Shown one piece after another: positions 47,829 to 59,997 of a DNA stretch of 64,000 bases. Every line of letters begins with the position of its first letter. Within the stretch, counting starts at the first letter, position 1. The position numbers and the translations under genes were made by a program. The DNA is from Nymphaea colorata (lineage: Eukaryota > Streptophyta > Magnoliopsida > Nymphaeales > Nymphaeaceae). The notes beneath the pieces were generated by a model. That model did no database searches, was not told where the DNA came from, and was given only the letters and a program-made list of their open reading frames with translations. Location: contig NC_045148.1 of NCBI RefSeq assembly GCF_008831285.2, positions 17,149,002 through 17,213,001 on the forward strand, given 5' to 3'.

Positions 47829-48370
47829 AGATGTTCGACGCGCACGCACCGACCAATCAGGAGGTCAGCAGGTGGGCCAGTTTGACCATAAAGAGGGACG
47901 CCGAAATCTTTTACCCGTTTCATCCTGGTTCTCGACGCGCGCTCGCTCGTAGAAGCGGCACCGACCAAAAAAGTTGGACCATCGTCTGAATCCGAATTGA
48001 AGGGAGAAGTTGTATATTGAATTGCGCCCGGAGAAGTTCTCCATTATTCGTTGTATCCTGATACCAAAGTCAAAGTCGTGTTACGATCGTTTTTCGGGAA
48101 ATTATGTTATATTTGTTCACTATCTTTTCGCCCCGATTAATCGCTAGCTAGAAAATGGCTCAAAAGTTTGAATCTTTTGCTCTTGGACGACTTCAGCTAG
48201 ATGATATACTTGAGGACAAACTTAACTTTGGTTAAGATGCCAAAACTTACGCTCAGCAAAGGTCATCTTTACTAAATTCAAAATGGACATTTTTAATGTT
48301 TTTTTCTCTTTAAGTTCAATTGTTAGTATCTTACATAGATTTGCCATAATCCGGTGAAATATTTAGCAGC

Positions 48371-48373
<3 letters not shown>

Positions 48374-48431
<58 letters not shown>
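48374..48431. repeat. (AT)n microsatellite
   Basis: About 29 uninterrupted AT units, flanked by ACACAAACAC. Confidence 0.95.
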
Positions 48432-48435
<4 letters not shown>

Positions 48436-49990
48436 AACACATGTGCTTAGGTGTAATACTAATACTAAAATGTTAATTGACATATACCAAAAAGTATTAA
48501 AAAATTCTGAAAAAATGTGGCAGTCCCTTCTTTATAAATAAAGATGTGAAAATTGGGCGTGAAAAAAAAAATCCATTCAACTCCAAGTCTACTAACAAGT
48601 GGGTTTAGGCAACACTCCACTGGTTTTGCTTGTTTTAATGGTGGCAACCAATCCAAGTGGGTCGACTCTTGCCACTCAGAACCACTTGCATCCGTGCAGA
48701 ATTAAAAATAACAATTTATCTCTTTTTAACATGTGCTTTTTTTTTCCCTTTTGGGTCTCAGACTTTAGTCGTTCATTATATTTCTCATTATTTTAAAAAT
48801 GAAGACAAAATAAAATAAAAAACAGGTGATAATTGGGAGGATGAAAGGTAAAAAAAAAAAAAAAAAAAAACTGGTTAAATGGTACATAGGTTTCAACTTG
48901 AAGCGTACACATAAGTAAAAAAAAAAAACTAAAAACCTATGACGATTCTATATGTAAATAAAGTAAAATTTGTTGGCCGGTACAATAAATTGCCCACACT
49001 AAGTATAACATAACTATGCCGATAGTAGGAAGGAAAGGGCCAAGCACACAACTATGTCATATAAAATTCCACGAAGTTGTTGAAAATCAAAACAACGACA
49101 AACTATTTTATATATTTACTTCAAAACAACGACAAACGATTTATATATTTATTTTGAGATAGATTCATGAAACACTATATTATCTGATAAATCTAAATTA
49201 CAGATTATTAAATATAATTCAGCTCAATTAAACTGCCATGTGGTTAAACAAGTTGCGGTCACCCACCAATAAATTCCACCTCATTCATATGAACTAAACT
49301 TAATTAAGGGAGAAGGTAGGCATGTGGCCCTCCACTCTTTTCATTTAAGGCCTTTCATTTCATTAATAAAGATGATGTCCGTTCTCCACACGATGAGAAT
49401 ATAAAATACGAGCTACGCCCTCTTCTTTTCTCTCTACTTGGTACGATATCGAGAAGAAAAGAAGAATTATTTCACATGAGACAATAGGGTGTGCGTAGGC
49501 CTAGGCATCGCGCCAGCCCGATGTTTGAAACTAGAGCTAGGACCGGCTCCGGGTACTGGCCACCTGTTATTATCTTTTTAGCTAACATTTGAAAAAAAAA
49601 AGGTCCAAGCCTTCTAGCATGTCTAGATTCATCTTTTGGCTTTAAAAAGACAACCGCTCTTATATTTGTGGAGATCACTTACCATGTCATCCCTTTAACA
49701 TGGGAAGACATGTTTTCACATCTTATCATAGGAGAATTTTCATAATTTTATAGGGAGACTTTTTTCCATTTTGCCCTTATAAAAATGGTGGGTCTTCCAT
49801 TTAATCAATAGAAGTATTTTAATCATTTCCTAACCATAAGATATGGTCCCTTGTAAGGAGTCATAAAATATAACATGCTCTAATATTTGTCATTGACATT
49901 AAATGTGGAAAATTACCATTTACTGCTTTGCTTGTTTTACTAACTTGGTGAAGTACTAGGTTTTATGGTCTGTTTGGTTATTTATAAAAT

Positions 49991-50035
<45 letters not shown>
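49991..50035. repeat. (CA)n(TA)n compound microsatellite
   Basis: About 11 CA units followed by about 11 TA units. Confidence 0.95.
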
Positions 50036-51510
50036 TACTTTTGTAACTTTTAAAAATGTTAAAACTTAGCTTTTAAATAGTAATAGTGCTTGGAAAAGCT
50101 TGAAGAACCGCAAAGAAGATCTAGTTGCGTGCACACACAAGTATACACCAAAGAAAAAGAGAAGAGGAGTCGGAATATTTTCAAAATTTTTGTAAAGTGA
50201 TGTATATGTTAAACTTTTAAACTTTTTCACAATCTATTTTTGTCATTGTAAAAGGTTTCTTTGTTTCTTTACATAGAGATATTTTGGTCATTGCATACCC
50301 TTATGCACAATTTTCAGGCACTTTCAACCACAAAGAATGTCAAATTCTTCTCAAAATCCAAAATTCTTCTCCTCATATGTTCCCAAAAACATTTTGGAAG
50401 GCATAATTTCACATTTGGAGCGAATACCGAATATTTATTGAAAAGTAATTCCAGCAAACATGTGGCATGCGACTGCAAACTTCGTCGATGACAGTTTGGA
50501 TATTGGAAAGGGTTCTCCATGAAACTGGAACCCAAACTCAGGAAGCACAGACACTTCTACTTGGAGATAAACAAGCTTCCGAATTGATAGCTTTTGTGTG
50601 AAGTGTCATTACCCTTTCACCGTTGCAGGTGGAAATAACAAACAACCTGTTTCGATCTGCTTCAAGAGATAGAGCGATATGAAGAAGAGGAAATCACAAG
50701 AGGAACAAGATTATTGCACTTAGAGCAACAATCATACATATTACAGCAAAATAAGACAAGAAATCGTCCAAATCAACAAGGAGATCAGCTGGAGATATTG
50801 ATAGCGCAAACATTGACATGAAATCTGCAACTGAAAAATTATCAAAAGATCTTCGTGGGCACTGGGCAGTACTAAAAGGTTCACTTCAAACGCTGTAAAT
50901 TTACTAAAATTTCCCCCTCATCAGTGATTCTGTAAGTTAGTAAATACGAAATCTCTGACCCGTGAAGCCAAACCTTTTAGTTGGGGTAAGGCTTTGATGA
51001 TCTTAGTTTGGATTATAAGCCCTCTGTACAGTAACTGCTTCCAGAAATACATGTTCATAGAATCATAGTGTGTGGGTAGCGGGAATGTAGCTGCTTGTGG
51101 AATTCTCACAGCCTTATAGATAATTACTTGAATTTGCTTGGGTGAAATCCCTCTTGTCTGCTTAGATCTTTCAGTAGGCCCTTTGTGATGGCATGCCATT
51201 GTGCATTAGCTTTGAGAAACTGAACAACCTGAACATCTCGTTGATTATGATAAACTTTTTAGAAAATTCTGGTTGATCCATGTAGTGGCTTAGTCCTCTG
51301 ACCTTAGTTTGAGCATGACAAGGAGGGAATGTAGAAGAAAATCCTTGCTGGTTCTTGATCTATCTTCATTCGGGGCAATTGCATATCCATTTTATTGATG
51401 GTCCTTCAGCATATTTAATCATTCAGCCATCTGTCTAATGTCAAGTCTTGTCAATATGCTGGTCTTGAAATGGACATGTTCGGTCTTCGGACAAACAACT
51501 CATTATTCAA

Positions 51511-51670
51511 AGCAATGGTGGAGCTAGAAAGTTTTGGATGTAAAATTTTAAAGTTTCAAGGGCGCCAATTTATGAATAAGAAAAAACAAATATCAATATA
51601 AAAAAATAAGAAGCTTTTTGGAGTCTGTGTGGGCAATTGGCCACACATAGCCCACACCTGCCTCCGCCCC
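51511..51670. mobile_element. 160-bp hAT-like MITE
   Basis: Starts AGCAATGGTGGAGCTAG, ends CTGCCTCCGCCCC; the two ends are imperfect inverted matches (GGTGGAGCTAG versus GGGCGGAGGCAG). Flanks TTATTCAA and TAATTCAA agree at 7 of 8 bases, an hAT-size target duplication. No coding. Confidence 0.55.
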
Positions 51671-51741
51671 TAATTCAATGGTAACATCTGTATCAAACCA
51701 TCAATAGCTTCCAACCTCATGTTTTTTATGAATTTTCTCAG

Positions 51742-51903
51742 GCTTGTTCATTGCTCTTCAAGCGATCTAGGAGCATAGCATGTGGGAGGAGGCCTTTCCC
51801 ACATAGCATGTTGGCTAGGTTCCTTTCCGGGCCAGCTGTAATGCCAGTTGCTTCATTTATAATGGGCGTTGGAGGAGACATTCTGAGAGCTCCCATTGTT
51901 CAA
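51742..51903 (+). pseudogene. Orphan exon of a PIN-type auxin efflux carrier
   Basis: PIN proteins export auxin across membranes. After a splice-acceptor-like TTTTCTCAG the frame reads GLFIALQ, then, after a stop and frame change, SIACGRRPF, ARFLSGPAVMPVASFIMGV and LRAPIVQ, ending at a donor-like CAA/GTTTGT. These match the membrane-spanning C-terminal block of PINs (usually ACG ... RFLTGPAVMAAASIAVGLRG ... AIVQ). The next exon (ALPQGIVPFVFAKEY) and all upstream exons were not found in the window. It is a single-exon relic. Confidence 0.72.
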
Positions 51904-52078
51904 GTTTGTTTCCTCTATGAGCTTGCTTTATTGGAAACTGATCACTTCTTGGTCTCCGATCCCTCAGAAGTGCACCCCGTCAGTGCAGGGAAGGATAACA
52001 ACAATGTATTACTGTTGCCAAACAGCCTTAGAAAATACAATCCACAGTGCTTTCAATGTTAATGTGGTGTTATTAATT

Positions 52079-54028
52079 TTTTTGCATTAGAGAAAACATG
52101 CCACTGTAAGAAGAAATACATGCAGAACATACTGTTGTGGCTAGTATCCCACCAGCAGTAATGCATACAGACACTTTCAGCAGCATTAGGTAAATGTGAT
52201 TATTATTAGTAGGGATGTGGATTCACCTCAAATATACTGTTAACCAATTCCACTTTTTCGGATGTCTATATATTTGGATTTGAATTCGGATGAAGAAAAA
52301 TCATATTTGAATCTGAATCCAAATATAATTTCTACACTCTGAATCAAATTTTTGAAATCGAAAATTTTAAGCAGAATGTGAACCACATTAGCATATGGTG
52401 GGGGCCTAAAAGGACATAGATATAAGATATTGTTTATTTAAAATTTTTGATCCAAATCTGAATTTTATCAGAGATTTATATAAATCCGAATCCAAATCCG
52501 ATCAGTATCCAAAACTGATCTTATTTCTTAATCGAGTGTTTTTTCTTTTTTCATTTCCAATTTTTTCAAAATTGTTCTGTGGATATCAGACCTAATTGTT
52601 GTGTATTTAATGCTGGGAAAAGCAATTTTTTCTTATAGCGAATAGAGAGTCGTTAAAAGTTTTTAAATTGGATTTCTTTTCTCCAGTTCGACAATATCGG
52701 AGGGAATAAAGACTGAAGTTTCTTTCAAATGATCAATAACGCACCGAAAGTTTTGTTGGTGCTATTGCCTTAAACATTAAGTAGCCATAAATTGGCATAC
52801 ATCACAGTTGGTTAGCAGATGATAAAAGAAGGGGCCGGGAACGCCATGGATGTCCCTACGTCAAGTTCCGATTAAACATGAGCTTTCTCACTTCAGACAA
52901 GTACTCTGATCTAAATTCAGAAAACCATAGCATGGAAGGTCTATTCTTATCGCTATCAAATTTGTAAATCACACCTATATGTAACAAATTAATTCGTCTA
53001 AAGTAGCTTCAAAGAACGAAACTTCAAGGTGCGCAAACTCTAGAGACAAGCACAAGATCCTTGTCCTCTTCCACCCGATCTGTAGTAGTCATCAATTGTC
53101 CAATGTTGGATAATAACCTCTACCTTTACTCTACTTGTTGGTTCTAAATACTTAACCATTGAACTCTTCCTTCATACTGAAGCATTCCCCATGATTTTGA
53201 GATGTTAAAATTCTCAAGTACACCTGCATTGTCCATCGTCTGAAACGTTGGCTTTGAATAGAACAAAATCACCTAGTGTCTTCCTGCGAGGAATCTCCTT
53301 GTTTTAACGAAACCAGTGATACTATTCCTCCATGGGGAGTTTTGTTTCCACTATCTGTTGCCGTATATACAAACTAGAGCCCATTAGAAAGATTGCCTCC
53401 ACTAAATGAATCTCCAATCTCCTTCCACTACTGGATCCTTGTCCCTTCTCCTGGCCATGGAGGATCTCAGTTTCACTCCATCAAACTTAATTTACTCTTT
53501 CTGTATGGTCTCACACATTGCTTCCATTATGTAAAATAGAATGGTCGGTCGACGACCAACTGGAGAAAGGTTGAAACTCTCCTCCCTTCTTACCTATACA
53601 GTAGCTCTGGTCGATCCCAACAATGTAATGGTAAACTGCCGTCTCACAGTTAGCTCTACCTTCCTGTTCTCGGCAGTGGAGAAATTAATAAACGTCAATG
53701 GTTTGTTCAGTTCTCTCTTCGTTTGCGTACAAACGGAGTCCTGACTAAAGGGAAGCCTTGGTCAAAAGGGAAACTGCTAGCTGCAACGTGCCTGGTTGTC
53801 TCGTCTTCCTCACATATGATATCATGGACTCCAACCCATCCCCATCCTTTTCTTACCTATTAGAGAACGATCTCAAAGCTACTGCTAATTCCCATTGTGC
53901 CCGATTCTTCTTTGGACTTAGATTTTTCTTGCTGTATGGACCTCGATTCATTCCTCTGCTGATTATAAGATGGGAATCATATTTCAGCATTCATTGGAGA
54001 AAGCTACAAATACCCTTCACACACACAG
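52079..54028. other. Intergenic with transposon debris
   Basis: At 52211-52520 a TAGGGATGTGGATTC start and repeated GGATTTGAATTCGGAT / AATCCGAATCCAAATCCG words look like an hAT-type MITE without a clear right end. From 52800 to 53760 several unrelated short frames exist; I recognise no protein. Confidence 0.35.
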
Positions 54029-54187
<159 letters not shown>

Positions 54188-54353
54188 CGATGAAATGATA
54201 TAAGTAGGTACAGAAAGAGTGTTTACAAGGTACATGACGCTGCACTCTGCAGAAAAGAAGAAAGTGCTTCCATTCAATGCAGACTAGCTAGGACCCACCT
54301 TGATCAGACTCTTCACACTCTCCATCACCGGTTTAAGCAAGCAGCACAATAAC

Positions 54354-54875
54354 TCAGTATGGTCGCTCGCCGACGTAGTTGCCCGGCGGGTCATAATTGC
54401 AGGTCATGAACACACCAACCTCACCGTCGCACACCACCTTGGCGCAGCCCACCCTCGTCGTCGAGCTCCACACGATCTGCGTATAGTGCCCACACATGCG
54501 GCCGTCGACGCAGGAGTTGGAGTTGTAGTCGTAGTCCGGGGCCTCCGACGCCCAATTGTTGACGGCGTCGGCGGGGTTCCAGCCCGTCCCGGCTCCCCAG
54601 AATATGTTCTCGCCGTAAGGGCCGCCGGAGTGCTGGAGCGCGCAGTCGCCTTCCCGCTGGCTCGCGTACCACGCCGCATACTGCGCCAAGGTCGGGTCCC
54701 AGACGAGGGGCGGCTCGCCAACCGAAGCTCGTACTTGGTTTTGGGGGATCAAAAACTGGGAAGCCAGGTCGTTGTAGCTCGGGTAATTAGTCCACACCTG
54801 GGCTCGGGCGCTGCGGGTTGAAAAGGCTAGGAGGACGATGAGGGTCGAAGCCAGCAGAAGCCTCGGCCTTCCCAT
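54354..54875 (-). CDS. PR1: Pathogenesis-related protein 1 (CAP domain), 173 aa
   Basis: PR-1 proteins are secreted CAP-superfamily proteins that bind sterols and build up on infection; many are salicylate markers. The ATG at 54875 starts a signal peptide (LLLASTLIVLLAF, likely cut after ARA near residue 25-26), so upstream in-frame codons are leader. The CAP domain has NQVRASVGEPPLVWD, YGENIFWG, CGHYTQIVWSSTTRVGCAKVVC and the C-terminal CNYDPPGNYVGERPY. Six cysteines for the three conserved disulphides and the CAP-site His/Glu residues are present. The tail fits the CAPE peptide pattern (cut after CNYD gives an 11-residue PxGNxxxxxPY peptide). Single exon, as usual; high GC against an AT-rich background. 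No other PR-1 copy was seen. Confidence 0.95.
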   Translation of the reverse strand: MGRPRLLLASTLIVLLAFSTRSARAQVWTNYPSYNDLASQFLIPQNQVRASVGEPPLVWDPTLAQYAAWYASQREGDCALQHSGGPYGENIFWGAGTGWNPADAVNNWASEAPDYDYNSNSCVDGRMCGHYTQIVWSSTTRVGCAKVVCDGEVGVFMTCNYDPPGNYVGERPY

Positions 54876-54924
54876 CTCTGCCGGACTTTCCTCCCAAGCA
54901 CTTGTCCAAGTTACTCTGCCGTGG

Positions 54925-54932
54925 CTTATATA
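54925..54932 (-). promoter_or_regulatory. TATA box of PR-1
   Basis: TATATAAG on the minus strand, 50-57 bases upstream of the ATG, giving a short 5' UTR of about 20-30 bases. Confidence 0.6.
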
Positions 54933-55073
54933 GCTTTCAGTTTCAGTGAATCGCCGAGACAATCTCCATCAAAGGGTATTTTGGTCTTTTACTATGCTGT
55001 TAAATCATGTGCCTTCTTTAATGAACATATCCTTTTATGAGATTTCATGTGGCATTCTTTTGAATTTTTTGGC

Positions 55074-55079
55074 GGTCAA
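55074..55079 (-). promoter_or_regulatory. Possible W-box in PR-1 promoter
   Basis: TTGACC on the minus strand, about 200 bp upstream of the ATG. TTGACC/T is the WRKY-factor core; a single 6-bp match carries little weight. Confidence 0.3.
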
Positions 55080-56450
55080 AAAACTATGACATTAAAAAGG
55101 GGCATCGATGCCTTCTTAACTCCAAGGTGTTGGTTGGCTGCGGTTGAAATGTCAAAAGAATATATGAGTTAGAAACAGATTGAATTTTATGATCAGACTA
55201 AAATTTTACACGGCCAGCAGATTTTCCTAATATAACTTGATGAAGGACAAAACCAGGCAGCTTAAGATAGATTAAAATATTGTAGATATGAACATATGAT
55301 CTGTTCAGTTAATAGATACGTGACAATTTAAACATTTTTTTAATTAAAGTACATTTTATAAGAGCATTTATGTCGTAGTGGTAGATCGTAGCTTCACACT
55401 ATATCTAGAAGTAGGATTGGCTTTTTCTACTGATTAATGCATTTTCTTAAACATTTTATAAGAGCATTTATGTCTTGAAAAATATGATGTTACACGGAAA
55501 TATTTAATCTTTTCAAAATATAAGGGTATTTTGGTAATATTCGTTATATGAATGATTGCAGCTTTAATAAGCCAACTAATTTTTCCCTCAGTTGTGGTAT
55601 TAAAGCAGCATTTATTCATCTAATGAATATTACCAAAATAACCTTTATGTTAAGCCCTTCCAACCAGCTCTTATTAAGCTGCATTGGGTAATTTATAAAA
55701 AGAAATATCTTTCATAATTTTTTACTTGTTTATTTTCAATTTTGTCTCTACAAAAAGTTTTCTTTTTAAATGTGAACTAAAAATATTTTAGTAATTAAAC
55801 TAGCTCGTTTATGTTCTTTATTTTCATTTATGTTTTGATTTTTTTCGTTTTTTGTATGATTTGCTTGTTTATTGTAACATGGTGACATCATGTCACCAAT
55901 TTTTTTCATTTATGGGCTCTCTCTCTCTCTCTTGGTATTTATTGCTGGTCTGATAACCCTCATTCTGGAATTCTTGTGACGCTATTGTGACGATTATCAG
56001 TAGCAGCATGTGTGAATCGGGAGAAAGCAAGGATAGGAAACCTTTCATACAATGAACTAATTGGCACCACTTCGATGTGTTTGAAAAGCATTGTTCTCTT
56101 AGTTGAATATAGTGTCGAGTAATAAAATTGAGTGACAAGTAGTCACAAAGAAAACAAAAGCCAGCCAAAAAAATAGTTAACAAAGAAGGGATCAGACAAA
56201 GATGAACATAAATATGAGTGAGAGAATAATGAAAAGCTAATTTGTATCCAAACACAAATGCTAAGGGCCACTAGTTATAAATTTTAATTTTTTTTTTAAA
56301 AGGACACCAATATGTAAATGGGAGAAATTTCCCTAAAATATTAATATAAAAATAGGATTTTCTTGTGGATTCATGTGGCAGTTTTGCCCATATAGTGTCC
56401 ACACCTGCTTTTTATCCTGCAAGAGAAGGTGGTTTTTCTTTTGACCTTTC
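55080..56450. other. Intergenic, no gene seen
   Basis: Very AT-rich. CATTTTATAAGAGCATTTATGTC occurs twice (about 55354 and 55453), a short direct repeat. 56330-56420 resembles a degenerate copy of the 51511-51670 MITE (GTCCACACCTGC). Confidence 0.4.
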
Positions 56451-56932
56451 TGTAACAACTCGACCCACTCTTGGGTCCATGCCCCTGGTTCGACGGATCT
56501 CAACCTGCCCCTTAGCAGTTTCGGTTTCAACCCTAAAAATGCTAGAAACCAAGACAATCATCTCATTAATGGTCTCCCTTTATAAGTCCTTGAAGATCCC
56601 TCACAATCTTCAAGATCTCTCACAATCTTCGATACAATCCACTCCCTTTAAGACGCGTGTTACAATCCACCCCCTTTAAGGCACACGCGTCCGCGCGTGT
56701 GAGACTTCAGGTCCGAGTGTTAAAACCGGCTCGGATACCACTGTAACAACCCGACCAACTCTAGGGCTCGGGCTCCTAGTTCGACGGATCCCAACCCGTT
56801 CCCTAACAGCTTCGGTTCCAACCCTAAAAAGGTTAGGAACCAGTACAATCATTTCATTAATAGCCTCTCTTTATAAGTCATTAAAGATTCCTCACAATTT
56901 TCAATACGAAACCAAACTTCTAGGGTGTTACA
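56451..56932 (-). mobile_element. TRIM (miniature LTR retrotransposon), 482 bp
   Basis: LTRs 56451-56664 and 56742-56932 both begin TGTAACAAC and end GTTACA. Only 77 bp lies between. On the minus strand TGGTATCCGAGCC (56728-56740) next to the LTR is a near-perfect tRNA-iMet primer site, and TTAAAGGGGGTGGAT next to the other LTR is the purine tract. Flanks CTTTC and TTTTC agree at 4 of 5 bases. No coding. Same family as the TRIM at 16083-23300. Confidence 0.85.
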
Positions 56933-56939
56933 TTTTCTT

Positions 56940-59925
56940 TCCTTAAAGAAGTTATGTTTGCTAAGCTTTGACTAATAGGGCTGTGAAAGAAACAACTTAT
57001 AACTTTTTCATAAATATGTCCTAAAGATTGAATCATCCATGAACAATGGTCTATTAATTTGTCCCAATCTTTAAATCATTTCAGATATAAGTTGTTCTGG
57101 TTACTAAGCAGCCAAGTTTGTTTCTTCTTTTGGTTTTCTTTTCATTTTTTTGTGTACAGCCCTACTTTGGTTTGGGGGACCGTTATCTCGGTGGGTTTGC
57201 ACATTAATAAGTTTGTCAAGTATCAAATTAAGTCCTTGAACTTAACAAATTCGTGCTTTCGTTACGCTTAAGTAGAAAATTAGCTATTGATAACTTTCCA
57301 AGGTAAAAATAAAAAACACAAATATTTCCTTGATAAATTAACTTTATCTAGAGTTTCAAGAAGTTCTACCAACTTTTTTTTTTTTTTTGTTACCTGATTG
57401 TTTTTAGAGAACGTACCAATTTCTAGTCTTAGTTTCTCTTCGTTTTTTAACTTTAGTTTGCATTTCAAGAATTTTCGAGTGCTGGACTCTTTATCCGGGC
57501 CTTTGTATATTGTCATTTTATTTAGTTCATCAGTTTTTCTTCCCCATTTGTTTTTTTTATTGGTGCTCCATTGACCTAAGTTTATGCTTCATAATTCATT
57601 CCAAGGGATCATTCAGAATTCATAATGTTTTGAATATATTTGTAGGGTCAAATAACTGAACGTGGAAGCATGTATGGTGATCCATTTAGTTAACTGACTT
57701 TGTGACAATGTTGCTCCCCACGAGACTCTTTGTCCTAGCATCAATTACTGCGGGATTTAGAGGACCAAGTTCTGTGGAAAAATCGATTTCATGAAATCCA
57801 ATTTTTTTTTAATGAGTTTTAAAAACATGTTTTTTTTATTTGAGGAACACAATCCAGGTTTTCAATAATCTTGAAATGGGTTTAAATTTTTGCTCTTTTC
57901 ACAAAACTTGGTTTTGTCAAAACTGGGTTTTTTTCAAACTCATTTTTTCATCATACCAAGACTTCAAAAATTTGGTTTTGGAAACCCAAAACCTGGTTTT
58001 GTAAAAAGAGTGAATACTAAACAGAGTTGAGCCGGTTTGTTTCTGCTTCCTTGCTTCTACTTTCAGCAAAAATATTCTTTCATTTGTCCTGTGAATACTG
58101 TTATCTGAATTCTCAAGAGAATTGCGGCAATGGTTGGGTAAAGAATCAGTAAGCGACCAGTTTTCATTTCAAATCTTAACATGGGTTATAAAAAAGTGTC
58201 ACTGACATGCAAGTTGAAGCACAACAAAAGCAACGCACTAAAATACCAAAAACAGACGTTCAACCTTGAGGAATAAGAGGTTGGGTGGGAGAATTTGCCT
58301 TTTTTTCTGTGTAGTGAAAAACCCTCTCACTAACAAGGGCGGAGCCAAGGAGGGGGCCGCATGGGCCCTGACTCCACCTCAATATTTTTTTTAAAAATTA
58401 CATATAAATTTTAGAAAATTTTACTTGTTTTATATGAAAATTTAAAAAAATGATGTTTCAATATGTGTCAAAATTTTAGAAACTTTAATTCGACATCCGC
58501 ATGAAAAGATTACTGCTCCGCTCCTAGTCTCCAGGAGGCATGCAATTCAAGCATATGTTCAAGAGTGAAAATATTTTGCTTTTACTTCTCCCAATAGCAT
58601 TCTGTCTTTGTCCTCGTGACTACTAACCGCGATTAACACTTTTAAGAATTTTTTGTAAAAAAAATCCCCAGTTGACAAACTGCCGGTTCCCTCAAAGTGG
58701 GTGATGGAAACTGGGTTTCCACAAAATATTTGTGTTTGGAAGGTGTCATCCAAACACAACCCCAAAAATGTAAACACTCATTTATCATATCCAAATGATA
58801 AGTTATTTCTTAGTGGAAGGCAAGCAGCTGGAGATCGAATTCCGACTTGAATTGTTGGATCGGTATCCAAATCTGAGGGTGGTAACATCCATATAGTCTG
58901 ATCGGACAAGCTCATATAAGATTTTAGACTCAGTTTGAGACCTGGATACTTGAACTTCATACCAAATCCAAGTCCAATTGTAATTGGGATCACCATATCT
59001 GATTTGGCTTGGGGATTGGATCTTACTGACCCATTTACATCTCTATCTAAGTCAGCCGCACCCGAGTCCGCATCGAGTCGGGTGTGCACCGGACATGGGT
59101 ACGGCTCCGACTCACACCCAAGCCCAGTTAAAATGTCATATTACTAAATTACTTATTTAATATATGGTGTTCAGATATTTTCCTATGCAATACAATTATT
59201 AAGTGTGTTATATTTATTAATAACTAAATTGTAATAATAATATATACATGCTTATTTTGTTATATATAATAAATTAAAAAAAATACTAATAAAATACCCT
59301 CCCGCACCACAATTTTTTGAAATGTGCCTGGCACCCACAAACTCTAGTGACATAGATCTCCGTAGAAAAAATAGTAGAAAGAATAAATGCCATGGGGGCC
59401 GGTGAATTTAGTTGGAACCTACATTCAACAAACCGAAATCACATGGACACGTAGCCATTTATTTCGTTTGTAGCAGATAATAAATAGATTCAGACATAGA
59501 ATGAGAATTTTGATCAGCACAGCTAAGGGTGCACAACTACACAGGACAATCGAGGCATTAGAAATTAAACTTCTCTTTTGAAGGAGGAGTCGAGCTTGCT
59601 GGTGACTAATTATGTTGGTGTGGATGGTTGGACTGACGGATTGATCGGTGAAACTGCCGTCGCCGTCAGTTTCATATAGCCCTGTTCTTTTGTGGTACAA
59701 ATGGGCGACAAGATTCTAGTTCGAACAAAGCAGCCATCGATGATTCATGCTGATTCGAGCCATCTACTTTGTACGGTGGCTGCTCGGATGTCCGGAAATC
59801 CATTTCCGACTAAGCAGGAGAATTTTTTCAGACGCTTGTGGGATGCAAAGCATAAAGAGTGTACGCACCTGAAGAAATTCATCAACCAGAATGGTGCAGG
59901 CATCTGGTTCAATTTCAGATAGTTA
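56940..59925. other. Intergenic, no gene recognised
   Basis: AT-rich. 58330-58527 (GGGCGGAGCCAAGG ... GCTCCGCTCC) is MITE-like, with ends similar to the 51511 element. 58800-59150 has ATCCAAATCTGA/CGGACTCG-type words of a degenerate hAT-like repeat. 59692-59922 is a 76-codon frame without known relatives. Confidence 0.35.
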
Positions 59926-59929
59926 GTTT

Positions 59930-59990
59930 GTCTTCATTGTTGGGGGCAGGATACCCGCAATGGCTTCACAGAGCGGCTCCACAGATACGG
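59930..59990 (+). pseudogene. Scrap of a TIR domain (TNL)
   Basis: TCTTCATTGTTGGGGGCAG then, after a frame slip, GATACCCGCAATGGCTTC gives VFI ... DTRNGFTERLH, the start of a TIR domain (compare VFISFRGNDTRKGFTSHLH in the complete gene). It breaks off where copia element D begins. Confidence 0.5.
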
Positions 59991-59997
59991 AGGCCAA

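Larger units (their letters stand above)
43890..47960 (-). repeat. Right arm of large inverted duplication
   Basis: Reverse-complement partner of 1-5095. The AOC exons and intron lengths are the same. It lacks the hAT element found in the left arm and so shows the empty site GCAGCCCAGGGAGGTCTTG. The match to the window start is still continuous at 47957. Confidence 0.85.
47990..50920. other. Intergenic, no gene seen
   Basis: AT-rich. Contains an (AT)n microsatellite at about 48374-48431, A-runs near 48851-48870, and a (CA)n(TA)n compound repeat at 49991-50035. A frame at 50261-50491 has no recognised similarity. Confidence 0.5.

Noticed and set aside
54300-54821. 173-codon plus-strand frame opposite PR-1
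   Set aside because: Antisense shadow of a GC-rich gene; PR-1 on the minus strand has clear domain and signal-peptide evidence.
58330-58527. MITE with GGCGGAGCC / GGCTCCGC-like ends
   Set aside because: Ends are suggestive but no target duplication could be found, so it is mentioned only as debris in the intergenic entry.
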